From Meishania litoralis (GTDB lineage Bacteria > Bacteroidota > Bacteroidia > Flavobacteriales > Flavobacteriaceae), in contig NZ_JBHFPV010000001.1 in NCBI RefSeq assembly GCF_042611095.1, positions 1,798,001 through 1,862,000 of the forward strand: a stretch of 64,000 bases of DNA, given 5' to 3'. Shown here in pieces: positions 41,794 to 51,086 of this stretch; the stretch's first letter is position 1; every line of letters starts with the position of its first letter. A program made the position numbers and the translations under genes. The notes beneath the pieces were generated by a model, which was not told the DNA's origin, made no database searches, and saw only the letters and a program-made list of their open reading frames with translations.

Positions 41794-44700
41794 TTGAAAA
41801 TTATCGGTATTCCTAAACATTTTGCATTTATCGCCTTATCGCTCTTTCTCACGGGTTGCGCAACGTATCATTCTAAATACGCAGATGATTCGGGCCGTAA
41901 AGATATTCTCGTCAACAAGAAAGTTTCGCATACCTTTTATTTGATCGGCGATGCCGGGCTTTCGCCAATGGGAGATATGAATAACGCACTCAAATTGTTC
42001 AAGAATAGACTCGATAGGGCCGATAAGAACAGTACGGCGATTTTTCTTGGTGATAACATTTATCCTGCAGGACTACCAGACCCAAAAGATTCTACAATAG
42101 CTTATATAGAGGCCAAGAACCATCTTGATGCGCAAATAAACACTTTGAATGATTTCAAAGGGCATCCCTTTTTTATACCTGGCAATCATGATTGGTATAC
42201 CGAGGGTCTTGTAGGTCTGGAGCGTGAACAAAAATACATTCAAAAGGCCTTGAACAATAAAAAAGCCTTTTTTCCTGAGAACGGTTGCCCGATCGAGACG
42301 ATTGATGTCAATGACAAGGTAGCTATCATAGTACTCGACACCGAATGGTATCTGACCAACTGGAATAAAAGGCCCGACATCAATGACAAATGTGAAATTA
42401 AAAGTAGAGAGAAATTCTTTGAGGAAATTGAAAGTGAGATTAAAAAGAATGCCGATAAAACTACAATTTTGGCAATGCACCATCCTATGTTCTCTTACGG
42501 GCCGCATGGGGGGCAATACTCCCTCAAGCGGCATTTATATCCAAAAGGGAAATTTGGGCCACTTCCAGTTCTGGGCACTTTTATCAATGTGTTGCGCCGT
42601 ACCGCCGGAGCCTCGATAGCAGATGAACAGAACAAAAGATATAGAGAACTTAAAAAACGGCTCGTTACACTGGCACAATATTCCGATAAGGTTATTATGG
42701 TTTCAGGGCATGAGCATACCTTGCAATACATTGTTGAAAAAAGTACCTACCAAATCGTTAGCGGTTCTGGGGCAAAAAAAGGTACTGCCCGACTTTTGAA
42801 CGGCAGTAAGTTCGTTACTGGAAGAATGGGTTATGCCGTTCTTCATGTTTATGAAGACGGGTCTTCTACAGTGCGTTTCTATGGGGTGGGAGATAATGGC
42901 GAAGAAGAATTTTTATATGCGTCCAATGTGTTGGCTCCTACAAGGGTAATAAACGAGAACAGGTATGCCGAAGATTTTCCAATGGAAGCGACCGCAGCCG
43001 TTTATACTCCCGAAGAAATAGATAAAAACAAATTTTTTAAAAGCTTATGGGGTGAACGCTATCGAAAATATTATGGTACCCCGGTAACTGTGCCAACAGT
43101 GAATCTCGACACGCTTTTTGGTGGGCTGGCACCTGTTAGAAAAGGTGGTGGACATCAGTCAAAATCACTTCGATTAAGGCACAAAGATGGCAAGGAATAT
43201 GTAATGCGGGCCATTCGAAAAGTTTCTGAATTATACTTACAGTCGATGGTTTTTCCCGACCAGTATTTGATGGACGAACTTCAAGACAGTTATCTGCAAA
43301 CGTTCTTGCTTGATTTTTATACGGGGGCGCATCCATATGCTCCTTTTGCCATGGGCAGACTTTCTGATGCCGCGGGTATCTATCACACCAACCCTGTTTT
43401 ATACTACGTACCTAAACAACCGGCGTTAGAAGATTTTAATAACGACTTTGGTGACGAGCTCTATATGATAGAGGAGCATACAGGCGACGGTCACGGTAAT
43501 CTGGCCAGTTTTGGTTACAGCGATAAATTGATAAGTACCGATGATATGCTCGATAGACTTAGAGATGATGAAAAGTATGAGGTAGATTCGAAAATGTACC
43601 TTCGTGCGCGTTTATTCGATATGGTCGTTGGTGATTGGGATCGTCACGTAGACCAATGGCGATGGGCCGAATTCAAGAAAAAGAATTCCAATAAGAGAAT
43701 CTATCGGCCTGTTCCTAGAGATCGCGACCAAGCATTTTCGAACATGGGCGATGGGTTTGTTATGGCCTTGGCGACCCGCATGATACCGGGGTTGCGTTTG
43801 ATGGAAGGTTTTAATGATAACATCCGAAGTGTGGAAGGCTTCAATTCCTCGCCGAAGACCTATGTTCTCGATGTGGCCTTGTTGAATGCAACGAAACGGG
43901 AGGATTGGTCGAAAGAAGCAAAATTCCTTCGAGAAAGTTTGACCCGTGATGTTATCGATGAGGCCTTTGAGAGTTTTCCCAAAGAAGTTCGCGACAAAAC
44001 GGTCGATGAAATAAAAAGAGTACTATTATCCAGATTGGCAAGTATCGAAAGTACGGCACTTGAATATTACGGCATAATCAAAAAATATGCGGTAGTTTCA
44101 GGAACCGATAAAGACGACTGGTTCGAAATTGAAAACAAAGATGGTGCAGTTGAGGTAAGTGGCTACCGTATTATTGATGGTGAGCGAAAAAAAAGGTTCT
44201 TCAATGGAGAATTCAGAGAAGATGAAACCAAGGAGATCTGGGTATATGGGTTAGATGACGATGACCGTTTTGTGGTATCGGGCAAAAAGGATAATCGCAT
44301 AAAGGTTCGACTAATTGGCGGACAGAACAATGATATTTATGAGGTAAGTGGAAGGGGTAACACTTTTGTCTATGATTATAAATCGAAAAAGAATACCTTA
44401 AAGAATGTTGTGGGTGCAAAGGTCAGGCTTACAGATAATTACGACGTAAATACATATCGGCCTACACGATTTAGAAGCAGTGCCAATCAAATTCTTCCGA
44501 AGATTGGCTTTAATCCTGATGACGGATTTAACTTCGGCGTTGCAAATACTTATACTTTTAATGGGTTTCGACAAAATCCGTTCACGCAGCGGCATAGCCT
44601 CGATGCATCTTATTATTTTGCCACCAGTGGATTTGATTTGCAATATTCCGGGGAGTTCGCCAACATTACTGATAAAGCTAATTTTCAACTTGAAGCGAAG

Positions 44701-45516
44701 TTTACAAGTCCGAATTATGCCATCAACTTCTTCGGTTTGGGGAATGATTCCGAGAACCCTGAAGATGAGCTCGAAATGGATTATAATAGGGTACGATTTC
44801 AGACGATCAGATTTTCTCCATCTTTGGTATGGAGGGGTCAATTGGAAAGCAAGGTTAGGGCAGGCATTTCTTATGAGGCGATTACCGTAGAGGAGACCGC
44901 AAACCGGTTCATAAATACGTTCTATGTGGCCAACAATGAAGATAGTAGCAAAAGTTTTTTAGGGATAGATGGGCAATATTCCTATTCAAATACCGATAAT
45001 ACTGCCTTTCCGACAATGGGCATGGCCACTTCGTTACATATCGGGTATAAGACGGCGATAGGTAACGGTGGAAGTTTTGGATATATCATACCTAGCCTGT
45101 CTTTTGAATACAAGTTGGTACCCAATGGCAAACTTGTATTGGCAACAAAATGGAAGGCCCATTTCAATATCGGCAATGGGTACGAATTTTATCAGGCTGC
45201 AAGTATTGGGGGGGTAGACGGACTTCGCGGATTTCGAAATCAACGATTTACAGGTAAAAAATCGTACTATCAGAATACCGATATTAGGTGGAGCATGGGT
45301 AAGGGAAGAACAGGTATTTTGCCAATATCATATGGTCTCTATGGAGGATTCGATTATGGCCGCGTTTGGTTGGCAGATGACTTTTCAAAAGTCTGGCATA
45401 CCTCATATGGTGGCGGTTTTTTCTTGAATACTGCTGATATAATCACGGCTAGAATAGCACTTTTCAACAGTATTGACGGAATTAGGTTTTCTTTCGGTCT
45501 AGGCTTTGGGTTTTAG
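41794..45516 (+). CDS. Metallophosphoesterase / kinase-like / outer-membrane beta-barrel lipoprotein
   Basis: A 1240-residue exported protein with three parts. A TTG start gives a lipoprotein signal with Cys22 (FLTGC); no ATG offers a comparable signal. Residues 45-380 are a calcineurin-like phosphoesterase: GDAG at 52-55, GDN 86-88, GNHDW 130-134, MHHPMFS, and GHEH. Residues about 460-660 carry VVGDWDRHVDQWRW (611-624) and PRDRDQAF (641-648), whose spacing recalls the catalytic and metal loops of HipA/CotH/Fam20-type kinases. From about 890 to the end the sequence alternates as in BamA/ShlB-type outer-membrane barrels and ends with a C-terminal phenylalanine (GLGFGF). It is divergent from the HD/PycTM gene by 39 bases. 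Confidence 0.85.
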   Translation: MKIIGIPKHFAFIALSLFLTGCATYHSKYADDSGRKDILVNKKVSHTFYLIGDAGLSPMGDMNNALKLFKNRLDRADKNSTAIFLGDNIYPAGLPDPKDSTIAYIEAKNHLDAQINTLNDFKGHPFFIPGNHDWYTEGLVGLEREQKYIQKALNNKKAFFPENGCPIETIDVNDKVAIIVLDTEWYLTNWNKRPDINDKCEIKSREKFFEEIESEIKKNADKTTILAMHHPMFSYGPHGGQYSLKRHLYPKGKFGPLPVLGTFINVLRRTAGASIADEQNKRYRELKKRLVTLAQYSDKVIMVSGHEHTLQYIVEKSTYQIVSGSGAKKGTARLLNGSKFVTGRMGYAVLHVYEDGSSTVRFYGVGDNGEEEFLYASNVLAPTRVINENRYAEDFPMEATAAVYTPEEIDKNKFFKSLWGERYRKYYGTPVTVPTVNLDTLFGGLAPVRKGGGHQSKSLRLRHKDGKEYVMRAIRKVSELYLQSMVFPDQYLMDELQDSYLQTFLLDFYTGAHPYAPFAMGRLSDAAGIYHTNPVLYYVPKQPALEDFNNDFGDELYMIEEHTGDGHGNLASFGYSDKLISTDDMLDRLRDDEKYEVDSKMYLRARLFDMVVGDWDRHVDQWRWAEFKKKNSNKRIYRPVPRDRDQAFSNMGDGFVMALATRMIPGLRLMEGFNDNIRSVEGFNSSPKTYVLDVALLNATKREDWSKEAKFLRESLTRDVIDEAFESFPKEVRDKTVDEIKRVLLSRLASIESTALEYYGIIKKYAVVSGTDKDDWFEIENKDGAVEVSGYRIIDGERKKRFFNGEFREDETKEIWVYGLDDDDRFVVSGKKDNRIKVRLIGGQNNDIYEVSGRGNTFVYDYKSKKNTLKNVVGAKVRLTDNYDVNTYRPTRFRSSANQILPKIGFNPDDGFNFGVANTYTFNGFRQNPFTQRHSLDASYYFATSGFDLQYSGEFANITDKANFQLEAKFTSPNYAINFFGLGNDSENPEDELEMDYNRVRFQTIRFSPSLVWRGQLESKVRAGISYEAITVEETANRFINTFYVANNEDSSKSFLGIDGQYSYSNTDNTAFPTMGMATSLHIGYKTAIGNGGSFGYIIPSLSFEYKLVPNGKLVLATKWKAHFNIGNGYEFYQAASIGGVDGLRGFRNQRFTGKKSYYQNTDIRWSMGKGRTGILPISYGLYGGFDYGRVWLADDFSKVWHTSYGGGFFLNTADIITARIALFNSIDGIRFSFGLGFGF

Positions 45517-45547
45517 CAAAACCCAAAACAAGTTGGTCATGGCCGAA

Positions 45548-46414
45548 TTACCTCTTGAAGTTGTACGAATATAGATTTCTCCCAAGCTTATGTTGCTCCT
45601 CATCTGAAAGAAATAAAGAGGTATTGTCCTTAAAGCAAACTGATTCAAGCTGCGTACGCACGTCCAGATCGATTTCCCTCGATTTGACCTTTGTAAAATC
45701 ATCAGTGGCAAGATCAAAGTTCGAAAGTGACCATAGTTTGCCATACCCTAGCAAGACGATATCTTTGCCATTTGGCGAAATGTCGGCCGAAGTAACTTGA
45801 CAGGTATCCCAATCGCCGCATGTTTTTATCCTTCCCAACAACTTTGCCTTATAATCGCCAGGTCTATCAGGTACCTTGTATATCATTGCCTCACCCGTAA
45901 ACGGATTGGCACGATTTTTTGTTATGATATATAAATGCGAACCGTGATGAAAGAACGCTTCCGCATCAAAGAGTTTTCTGTGCCGTCCGGGGGGGAAACC
46001 TTCTTGCTCGGGATAATTGAATTTTATTTGTTGGGCCCTTATTTTTTTTCCGCTTTTCGAATTAGGGTTCGGTAGTTTATAAATGACCAGATTTTTTCTG
46101 TCATTATCGTTGTTGCCGAAGTCGCCGATATATAGATTGCCCTTTTTGTCGGTGGTCAAATCTTCCCAGTCATGGTTCTTGGCGTTCTTGACTTCAAGTT
46201 CTTTCATTATGTTTCCCTTGAAATCGACGTTGTAAATAATATCCTTGTTGCCGTTGTCTTCGACCAACCATAACGACCCCGATTCTGGATAATAGGCGAT
46301 GCCGGAGTTTTCTTTCAGCGCATTGGGTAGTCTGGCAATGAAATCTAACTTACCGAAATTACCGCAACCCGAGGCTATATAAAAAAGAAGGAAAAACCAT
46401 GAAGTTTTGAACAT
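45548..46414 (-). CDS. Lipoprotein with beta-propeller-like repeats, unknown function
   Basis: A 288-residue exported protein with a lipobox at Cys17 (IASGC). Repeats such as SGIAYYPESGSLWLVEDNG, TDKKGNLYIGDFGNND and SPNGKDIVLLGYGKLW suggest a six- or seven-bladed beta-propeller, in the style of SdiA-regulated or phytase-like proteins. No metal or catalytic motif is secure. It starts three bases after the stop of the haloperoxidase-like gene, so the two are co-transcribed and may be functionally linked. Confidence 0.75.
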   Translation of the reverse strand: MFKTSWFFLLFYIASGCGNFGKLDFIARLPNALKENSGIAYYPESGSLWLVEDNGNKDIIYNVDFKGNIMKELEVKNAKNHDWEDLTTDKKGNLYIGDFGNNDNDRKNLVIYKLPNPNSKSGKKIRAQQIKFNYPEQEGFPPGRHRKLFDAEAFFHHGSHLYIITKNRANPFTGEAMIYKVPDRPGDYKAKLLGRIKTCGDWDTCQVTSADISPNGKDIVLLGYGKLWSLSNFDLATDDFTKVKSREIDLDVRTQLESVCFKDNTSLFLSDEEQHKLGRNLYSYNFKR

Positions 46415-46417
46415 AGG

Positions 46418-47773
46418 TTATGGGTTGGAGGCCATATGCGAATCTCTGGTCATCTTCAAGTTGTCGATAACAAATTTGCCGAGATCTCTACCTTGTTTTA
46501 CCCCTACCTCAATGGCCATTCGGTAGTGTATGCCACCATACATTCTACTGATGGCCGCCTCGTCTGCTGCTTCCCTAAAAGAATTGAAGCTGCGTACTGG
46601 TAAGCCATAAGCTACCTCGGTATCGTCGTCGAAATAAAAATTATCGCCGAAAATATCGGTCAATGCGGTTGCGGCGGCACCCGAAACAACAGAGTGGCCG
46701 CTCGTGTACTCGGGAAATGGAGGAGTTTGAAGTACAGGTTGCCAATTCTCGTCGATATGTTGATTGATCAACGTTTCGGGCCGGATCAAATTGCTTCGGT
46801 ATTTTTCGTCCCAACAGCTAATGAAGGCATCGGCAATGGCGATTGACGTTTTTGTATAGGCATATACGGTTTTGGCGAAATCGCTATTGGTCTTTCTGCT
46901 AGCGATTTTTGCGATACCGATCCAATGTGCACCGGGGCTGATTTTTTTTGTGGCGAACATCAGATGCCCCCGGGTTACCGAAACATATGGATTGCAGTCC
47001 CAGAACTGCGCTATTTGTATTTCTTCAGAGTCGTCACCTTCTTTCTCGATCTTTTTGCCGACATCGTACACTTCTTTTAGTTCTTTATAGAACGCCGATT
47101 CTTTTTCGAGGGAAAATGGGTAGGGGGGAGCTGGCTTGAACTGGTTTGCCGAGTCGATAACGAATGGCCGTATCTTGTTCCAATGGGGTTCAATGGCCTC
47201 GATATAGGCAGGTGGTGTAGGTTGCCACCTAGTAGGGTCGTCGGTATCGACCGTGAACTTGGGCATGGTACGGGTCTGGGGGTAATTGTCCTTGTTCATC
47301 CATGCTCCGACAAAATCGGCGACCTGCAATCCATAGTCTTTTGAATCGTTGAAGAGTTCAGGGTTTTTTCCTTGCCATATTCCATAAAGACTGTCCCTAA
47401 AAGTTTCCAAGCGTTTTTCTGAGAAAATCAGTCTCTTGCTAAGTTCTAAATGCGCGACCATTGCGGCAACATCATAATTGACGGTCTTCGTGGAATCGGG
47501 TTTCGGTATGGCGCCCAATTGCCCTACTTGGCCTTCCAAAGAAAGGTATTCATCGTTGTTCAGGGCCATGATTTCATAGGCGGCGATATTAGGGTAGGCA
47601 AAAATGCGACTGGCCACTGGAGGAGAAAAAATATCGTGGATCATGATTTCCACAACTTTATCGACGGATCTATGCAACTGTTCAGGGGTAACTTCTATCG
47701 CCTCGGTCTTAGTTTCTGTCGCACAGGAACCTATGAGGATTGATACAGATGCTAGGATAAAAATCTTTTTCAT
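46418..47773 (-). CDS. Vanadium-dependent haloperoxidase/PAP2-superfamily lipoprotein
   Basis: A 451-residue lipoprotein (lipobox Cys17, LIGSC) of the vanadate-binding haloperoxidase/acid phosphatase superfamily. The oxyanion site is EKYRSNLIRPET, PEYTSGHSVVSG with Ser358-Gly-His360, and SRMYGGIHY with Arg410 and His416, the residues that hold vanadate or phosphate. In marine flavobacteria (for example Zobellia) such enzymes oxidise iodide or bromide. Sequence alone cannot separate haloperoxidase from phosphatase activity. A TAAATTTG promoter element lies 54 bases upstream, and a propeller-like lipoprotein gene follows in the same operon. Confidence 0.87.
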   Translation of the reverse strand: MKKIFILASVSILIGSCATETKTEAIEVTPEQLHRSVDKVVEIMIHDIFSPPVASRIFAYPNIAAYEIMALNNDEYLSLEGQVGQLGAIPKPDSTKTVNYDVAAMVAHLELSKRLIFSEKRLETFRDSLYGIWQGKNPELFNDSKDYGLQVADFVGAWMNKDNYPQTRTMPKFTVDTDDPTRWQPTPPAYIEAIEPHWNKIRPFVIDSANQFKPAPPYPFSLEKESAFYKELKEVYDVGKKIEKEGDDSEEIQIAQFWDCNPYVSVTRGHLMFATKKISPGAHWIGIAKIASRKTNSDFAKTVYAYTKTSIAIADAFISCWDEKYRSNLIRPETLINQHIDENWQPVLQTPPFPEYTSGHSVVSGAAATALTDIFGDNFYFDDDTEVAYGLPVRSFNSFREAADEAAISRMYGGIHYRMAIEVGVKQGRDLGKFVIDNLKMTRDSHMASNP

Positions 47774-47826
47774 GGCCTTTTAATTTATACCTTTTAAATG
47801 AAGCTCGGGCATAATTTCCGCGCCTA

Positions 47827-47857
47827 CAAATTTACGTCTATTTTCTGCCTTTTTCAA
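47827..47857 (-). promoter_or_regulatory. Candidate promoter of the haloperoxidase-like operon
   Basis: On the minus strand TTG (47857-47855) is followed after 20 bases by TAAATTTG (47834-47827), a TAnnTTTG match. The spacing is slightly longer than the N17 typical of flavobacteria. The remaining 270-base divergent region, up to the symporter start, shows nothing else recognisable. Confidence 0.35.
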
Positions 47858-48043
47858 GGGCTTCGCCGCTATAATCATGAACCGGTATTTTTCATCGGTT
47901 ACGATATTGAATTATCGATGCCGATTCTTTTCTGTTTTTTTAGTACAATTTCCTTAATTTATATGTTAGAAAAATGGCATTAAATCTTAATATTCATAAA
48001 TAATCCGATATATTTATTGGCCAATAACCAAACCTCAATAACT

Positions 48044-49693
48044 ATGTTGGGAATCCTTTCTTTTGTAGGCTTTACCTTGATGGTAGCCATAATTTCTTAT
48101 TTCGCTACCAGAAAAACCGATGAAAACTCTTCTGATGGGTATTTTTTAGGGGGAAGAAGCCTGACTGCCGGTGTTATTGCCGGATCACTATTATTGACCA
48201 ATCTTTCGACTGAACAAATTGTAGGGCTTAACGGAAGTGCATACAAGGATGGACTTTCTGTAATGGCTTGGGAAACTCTGGCGGCAATAACCATGGTGGT
48301 CACCGCCATATTTTTGTTGCCCAGGTATCTAAAAGGAGGATTGACCACGGTACCCCAATTTTTGGCGGGTAGGTTTGATATTACTACAAAAACCATTACT
48401 TCGGGCTTGTTTCTGACAGGATATGTGGTGGTGCTACTGCCCGTAATCCTGTTTTCCGGAGCCAAAGCGATCAGTGGCATGTTCGATGTTCCGAATCTTT
48501 TGGGCGTTTCCGAGAGCTCCGCATTGGTCATTTGTGTCTGGGGAATTGGAATTATTGGTTCCATATATGCCGTTTTTGGCGGATTGAAGGCCGTGGCGGT
48601 TTCCGATTCCATTAATGCCATAGGTCTATTGATCGGAGGGGTATTGATACCTGTATTTGGTTTAATGGCCATCGGTGACGGAAGCGTTATAGGTGGTTTG
48701 GACACTTTAATAGCGGCAAATCCAGAGCGTTTTGACTCGACGGGCGAATACTGGCAAGAAGTGCCTTTTGCCACAATTTTTACCGGTATGATGCTCGTAC
48801 AGCTTTTTTATTGGGGAACAAATCAACAGATTATACAGCGGGCCCTGGGGGCAAAGAACCTTGCCGAAGGTCAAAAAGGATTGTTGCTGGCCTCGTTCAT
48901 TAAAATACTTGGGCCACTTATTTTGGTGCTTCCCGGTATGATCGCCTATCATTATTTCAGTGGTAGTATCGATTCTAATTCGGCCTATGGCGAACTCGTA
49001 AGGGAAGTATTGCCAAAGCCTTTGGTAGGCTTTTTTGCGGCCGTGCTTTTCGGGGCAATTTTGAGCTCGTTCAATAGTGTGTTGAACAGTTCGGTCACCC
49101 TTTTTGGTCTTGATATATACAAACAGCACATTAATAAGGACGCTTCCGAAAGAACCGTTGTCAAATATGGGAAAATATTTGGGGTTTGCCTGGCACTTGC
49201 GGCCATGTTCATTGCTCCCGTGATTGACAGCGCAGGAAGTATTTTTGATTATTTACAGGAAGTCAACGGAATTTATAATATTCCCATATTGACCATTATA
49301 GTGGTGGGATACTTGACCAAAAGAGTGCCAGCCATCGCCGCAAAAATTGCCATATTCTTAGGTTCGGGACTCTATATTTTGAGCCAGTTCTTTATCGGTC
49401 CCAATAGAGTGGAAAAAGCATTGCAGGCAGCCAGGGAGTCCGGAATTACCGATGAGACGGCTTTACGAATGGTAGAGGCAGAGGCCTATCCCCATTTTCT
49501 TCATGTAATGGCCATTCTCTTTTTGTTGAATGTCGCTATAATGCTTATTATCGGCAAGATTCGACCGAGGGAAACCCCTTATGTACAAGAATATACCAAA
49601 CAGGTCTCCATAGAGCCTTATAAATATACCAAGCAGGTCGGTATCGTGGTCTGTCTGATCGTAGTGGCTATTTATATTTACTTTGCGAAGTGA
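48044..49693 (+). CDS. Sodium/solute symporter (SSS, SLC5 family)
   Basis: A 549-residue inner-membrane transporter of the SGLT/SSS family with about 14 helices. The early block SSDGYFLGGRSLTAGVIAGSLLLTNLSTEQ (in two parts, after residue 25) and the GTNQQIIQRALGAKN stretch are family hallmarks. The ATG at 48044 is preferred over an in-frame TTG at 48017, because MLGILSFVGFTLMVAII begins the first helix directly. It is convergent with the xylose isomerase gene, so D-xylose or another sugar is a reasonable but unproven substrate. Relatives next to sugar catabolic genes in Bacteroidota carry pentoses or hexoses with sodium. Confidence 0.9.
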   Translation: MLGILSFVGFTLMVAIISYFATRKTDENSSDGYFLGGRSLTAGVIAGSLLLTNLSTEQIVGLNGSAYKDGLSVMAWETLAAITMVVTAIFLLPRYLKGGLTTVPQFLAGRFDITTKTITSGLFLTGYVVVLLPVILFSGAKAISGMFDVPNLLGVSESSALVICVWGIGIIGSIYAVFGGLKAVAVSDSINAIGLLIGGVLIPVFGLMAIGDGSVIGGLDTLIAANPERFDSTGEYWQEVPFATIFTGMMLVQLFYWGTNQQIIQRALGAKNLAEGQKGLLLASFIKILGPLILVLPGMIAYHYFSGSIDSNSAYGELVREVLPKPLVGFFAAVLFGAILSSFNSVLNSSVTLFGLDIYKQHINKDASERTVVKYGKIFGVCLALAAMFIAPVIDSAGSIFDYLQEVNGIYNIPILTIIVVGYLTKRVPAIAAKIAIFLGSGLYILSQFFIGPNRVEKALQAARESGITDETALRMVEAEAYPHFLHVMAILFLLNVAIMLIIGKIRPRETPYVQEYTKQVSIEPYKYTKQVGIVVCLIVVAIYIYFAK

Positions 49694-49698
49694 TTATT

Positions 49699-49755
49699 TG
49701 TCATTCCGAGGAACGAGGAATCTAACTTGGGACTCCTTCGTTCCTTGCAGTGACA
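49699..49755. repeat. Imperfect inverted repeat between convergent genes
   Basis: TGTCATTCCGAGGAACGAGG at the left is matched by CCTTCGTTCCTTGCAGTGACA-like sequence at the right, giving an imperfect hairpin filling the 66-base gap between the symporter and xylA. A T-run follows the right arm on the plus strand, so it could also terminate the symporter transcript. The ends resemble the MITE-like element at 4399-4500. Confidence 0.6.
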
Positions 49756-49759
49756 TTTT

Positions 49760-51085
49760 TTAGATATACTGGTTCACAATATTCTCGAACAATTCTTGTT
49801 TACCACTTTGCAGTTCAAGTTCTCCATTATCCTTGGCGATTTCGTAAAGATCTTTAAAATCGAGCTTCCCATTTTCGAAATCCTTTCCTTTTCCCGAATC
49901 GAACGAACTATAGCGTTTTTTGCGCAGTTCCGTATATTGAGAGGATGAAATAATCTTGTCGGCCGTAATCAGTGCCCTGGCGAACGTATCGGCCCCGCCG
50001 ATATGGGCATGGAAGACATCTTCCATGTCAGTGGAATTCCTTCTGATTTTCGCGTCGAAATTCACACCGCCGCCTTGCAGCCCTCCACTTTGTAAGAAGA
50101 CCAACATGGCCTCGGTCAATTCAGTGATATTGTTCGGAAATTGATCGGTATCCCATCCATTTTGATAGTCTCCACGGTTGGCATCGACACTGCCCAACAT
50201 ACCATGAACGGCCGCCATTTCGAGTTCATGTTGGAAAGTATGGCTGGCCAATGTGGCATGGTTGACCTCGATGTTCAGTTTAAAATCGTCTTGCAGGCCA
50301 TGTTGGTGCAAAAACCCGACCACTGTGGCCGCATCGAAATCATATTGGTGTTTCATGGGTTCCATTGGCTTTGGTTCTATGAAGAAAGTGCCTTTAAAAC
50401 CCTGACTGCGCGCATAGTCCCTCGCCATTCCCAAAAACCTTCCCATATGGTCCAATTCACGTTTCATATCGGTGTTCAACAATGACATATAACCTTCGCG
50501 TCCGCCCCAGAAAACATAATTTTCGCCGCCAAGTGCTATGGTGGCGTCCAAGGCCAGTTTTATTTGTCCGCCGGCACGGGCCAATACATTAAAATCAGGA
50601 TTGGTAGAAGCTCCGTTCATATATCGGGGATTTGAAAAGCAATTGGCCGTGCCCCACAAAAGCTTAACGCCTGATTCTGCCTTTTTACCCTTGATATAAT
50701 CGACGATAGCGGCCAATCTTTTTTCCGATTCAGTAAAAGTTGAAGCCTCCTGAACCAAATCGAAATCATGGAAACAGAAATAATCGAATCCCATTTTCGT
50801 GATGAACTCGAACGCGGCATCGGCTTTTTGCTTTGCGGCATCAAGTGCATCCGAAGGCTGGTCCCACGGAAAATTTTGGGTTCCTGGTCCGAATGGGTCG
50901 GCACCTTGTCCGCAGAAGGTATGCCAGTAGGCTATCGCGAACTTAAAATGTTCGCGCATGGTCTTTCCGGCCACAATTTGGTCGGGATTATAATATTTAA
51001 AAGCCAAAGGGTTATCGGACTCCCTGCCTTCAAACTTTATCTCGCCGATTCCCTTAAAATATTCTTTGTTTCCTAATAATGCCAT
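49760..51085 (-). CDS. xylA: Xylose isomerase
   Basis: A 441-residue class II xylose isomerase, which converts D-xylose to D-xylulose. The active-site residues are present: His106 and Asp109 in CFHDFDL, Glu237 in FIEPKPMEP, Glu273 and His276 in LNIEVNHA, and Asp301 in GSVDANRGD, giving the two metal sites. The N-terminal YYNPD...AYWHTFCGQGADPFG is typical of the long class II form. The gene starts one base after the xylB stop, so the two are co-transcribed. Confidence 0.97.
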   Translation of the reverse strand: MALLGNKEYFKGIGEIKFEGRESDNPLAFKYYNPDQIVAGKTMREHFKFAIAYWHTFCGQGADPFGPGTQNFPWDQPSDALDAAKQKADAAFEFITKMGFDYFCFHDFDLVQEASTFTESEKRLAAIVDYIKGKKAESGVKLLWGTANCFSNPRYMNGASTNPDFNVLARAGGQIKLALDATIALGGENYVFWGGREGYMSLLNTDMKRELDHMGRFLGMARDYARSQGFKGTFFIEPKPMEPMKHQYDFDAATVVGFLHQHGLQDDFKLNIEVNHATLASHTFQHELEMAAVHGMLGSVDANRGDYQNGWDTDQFPNNITELTEAMLVFLQSGGLQGGGVNFDAKIRRNSTDMEDVFHAHIGGADTFARALITADKIISSSQYTELRKKRYSSFDSGKGKDFENGKLDFKDLYEIAKDNGELELQSGKQELFENIVNQYI

Positions 51086-51086
51086 G

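Noticed and set aside
48017..48043. TTG start for the sodium/solute symporter
   Set aside because: The ATG at 48044 begins directly with the first transmembrane helix, as in the family; the extra nine residues are not supported.
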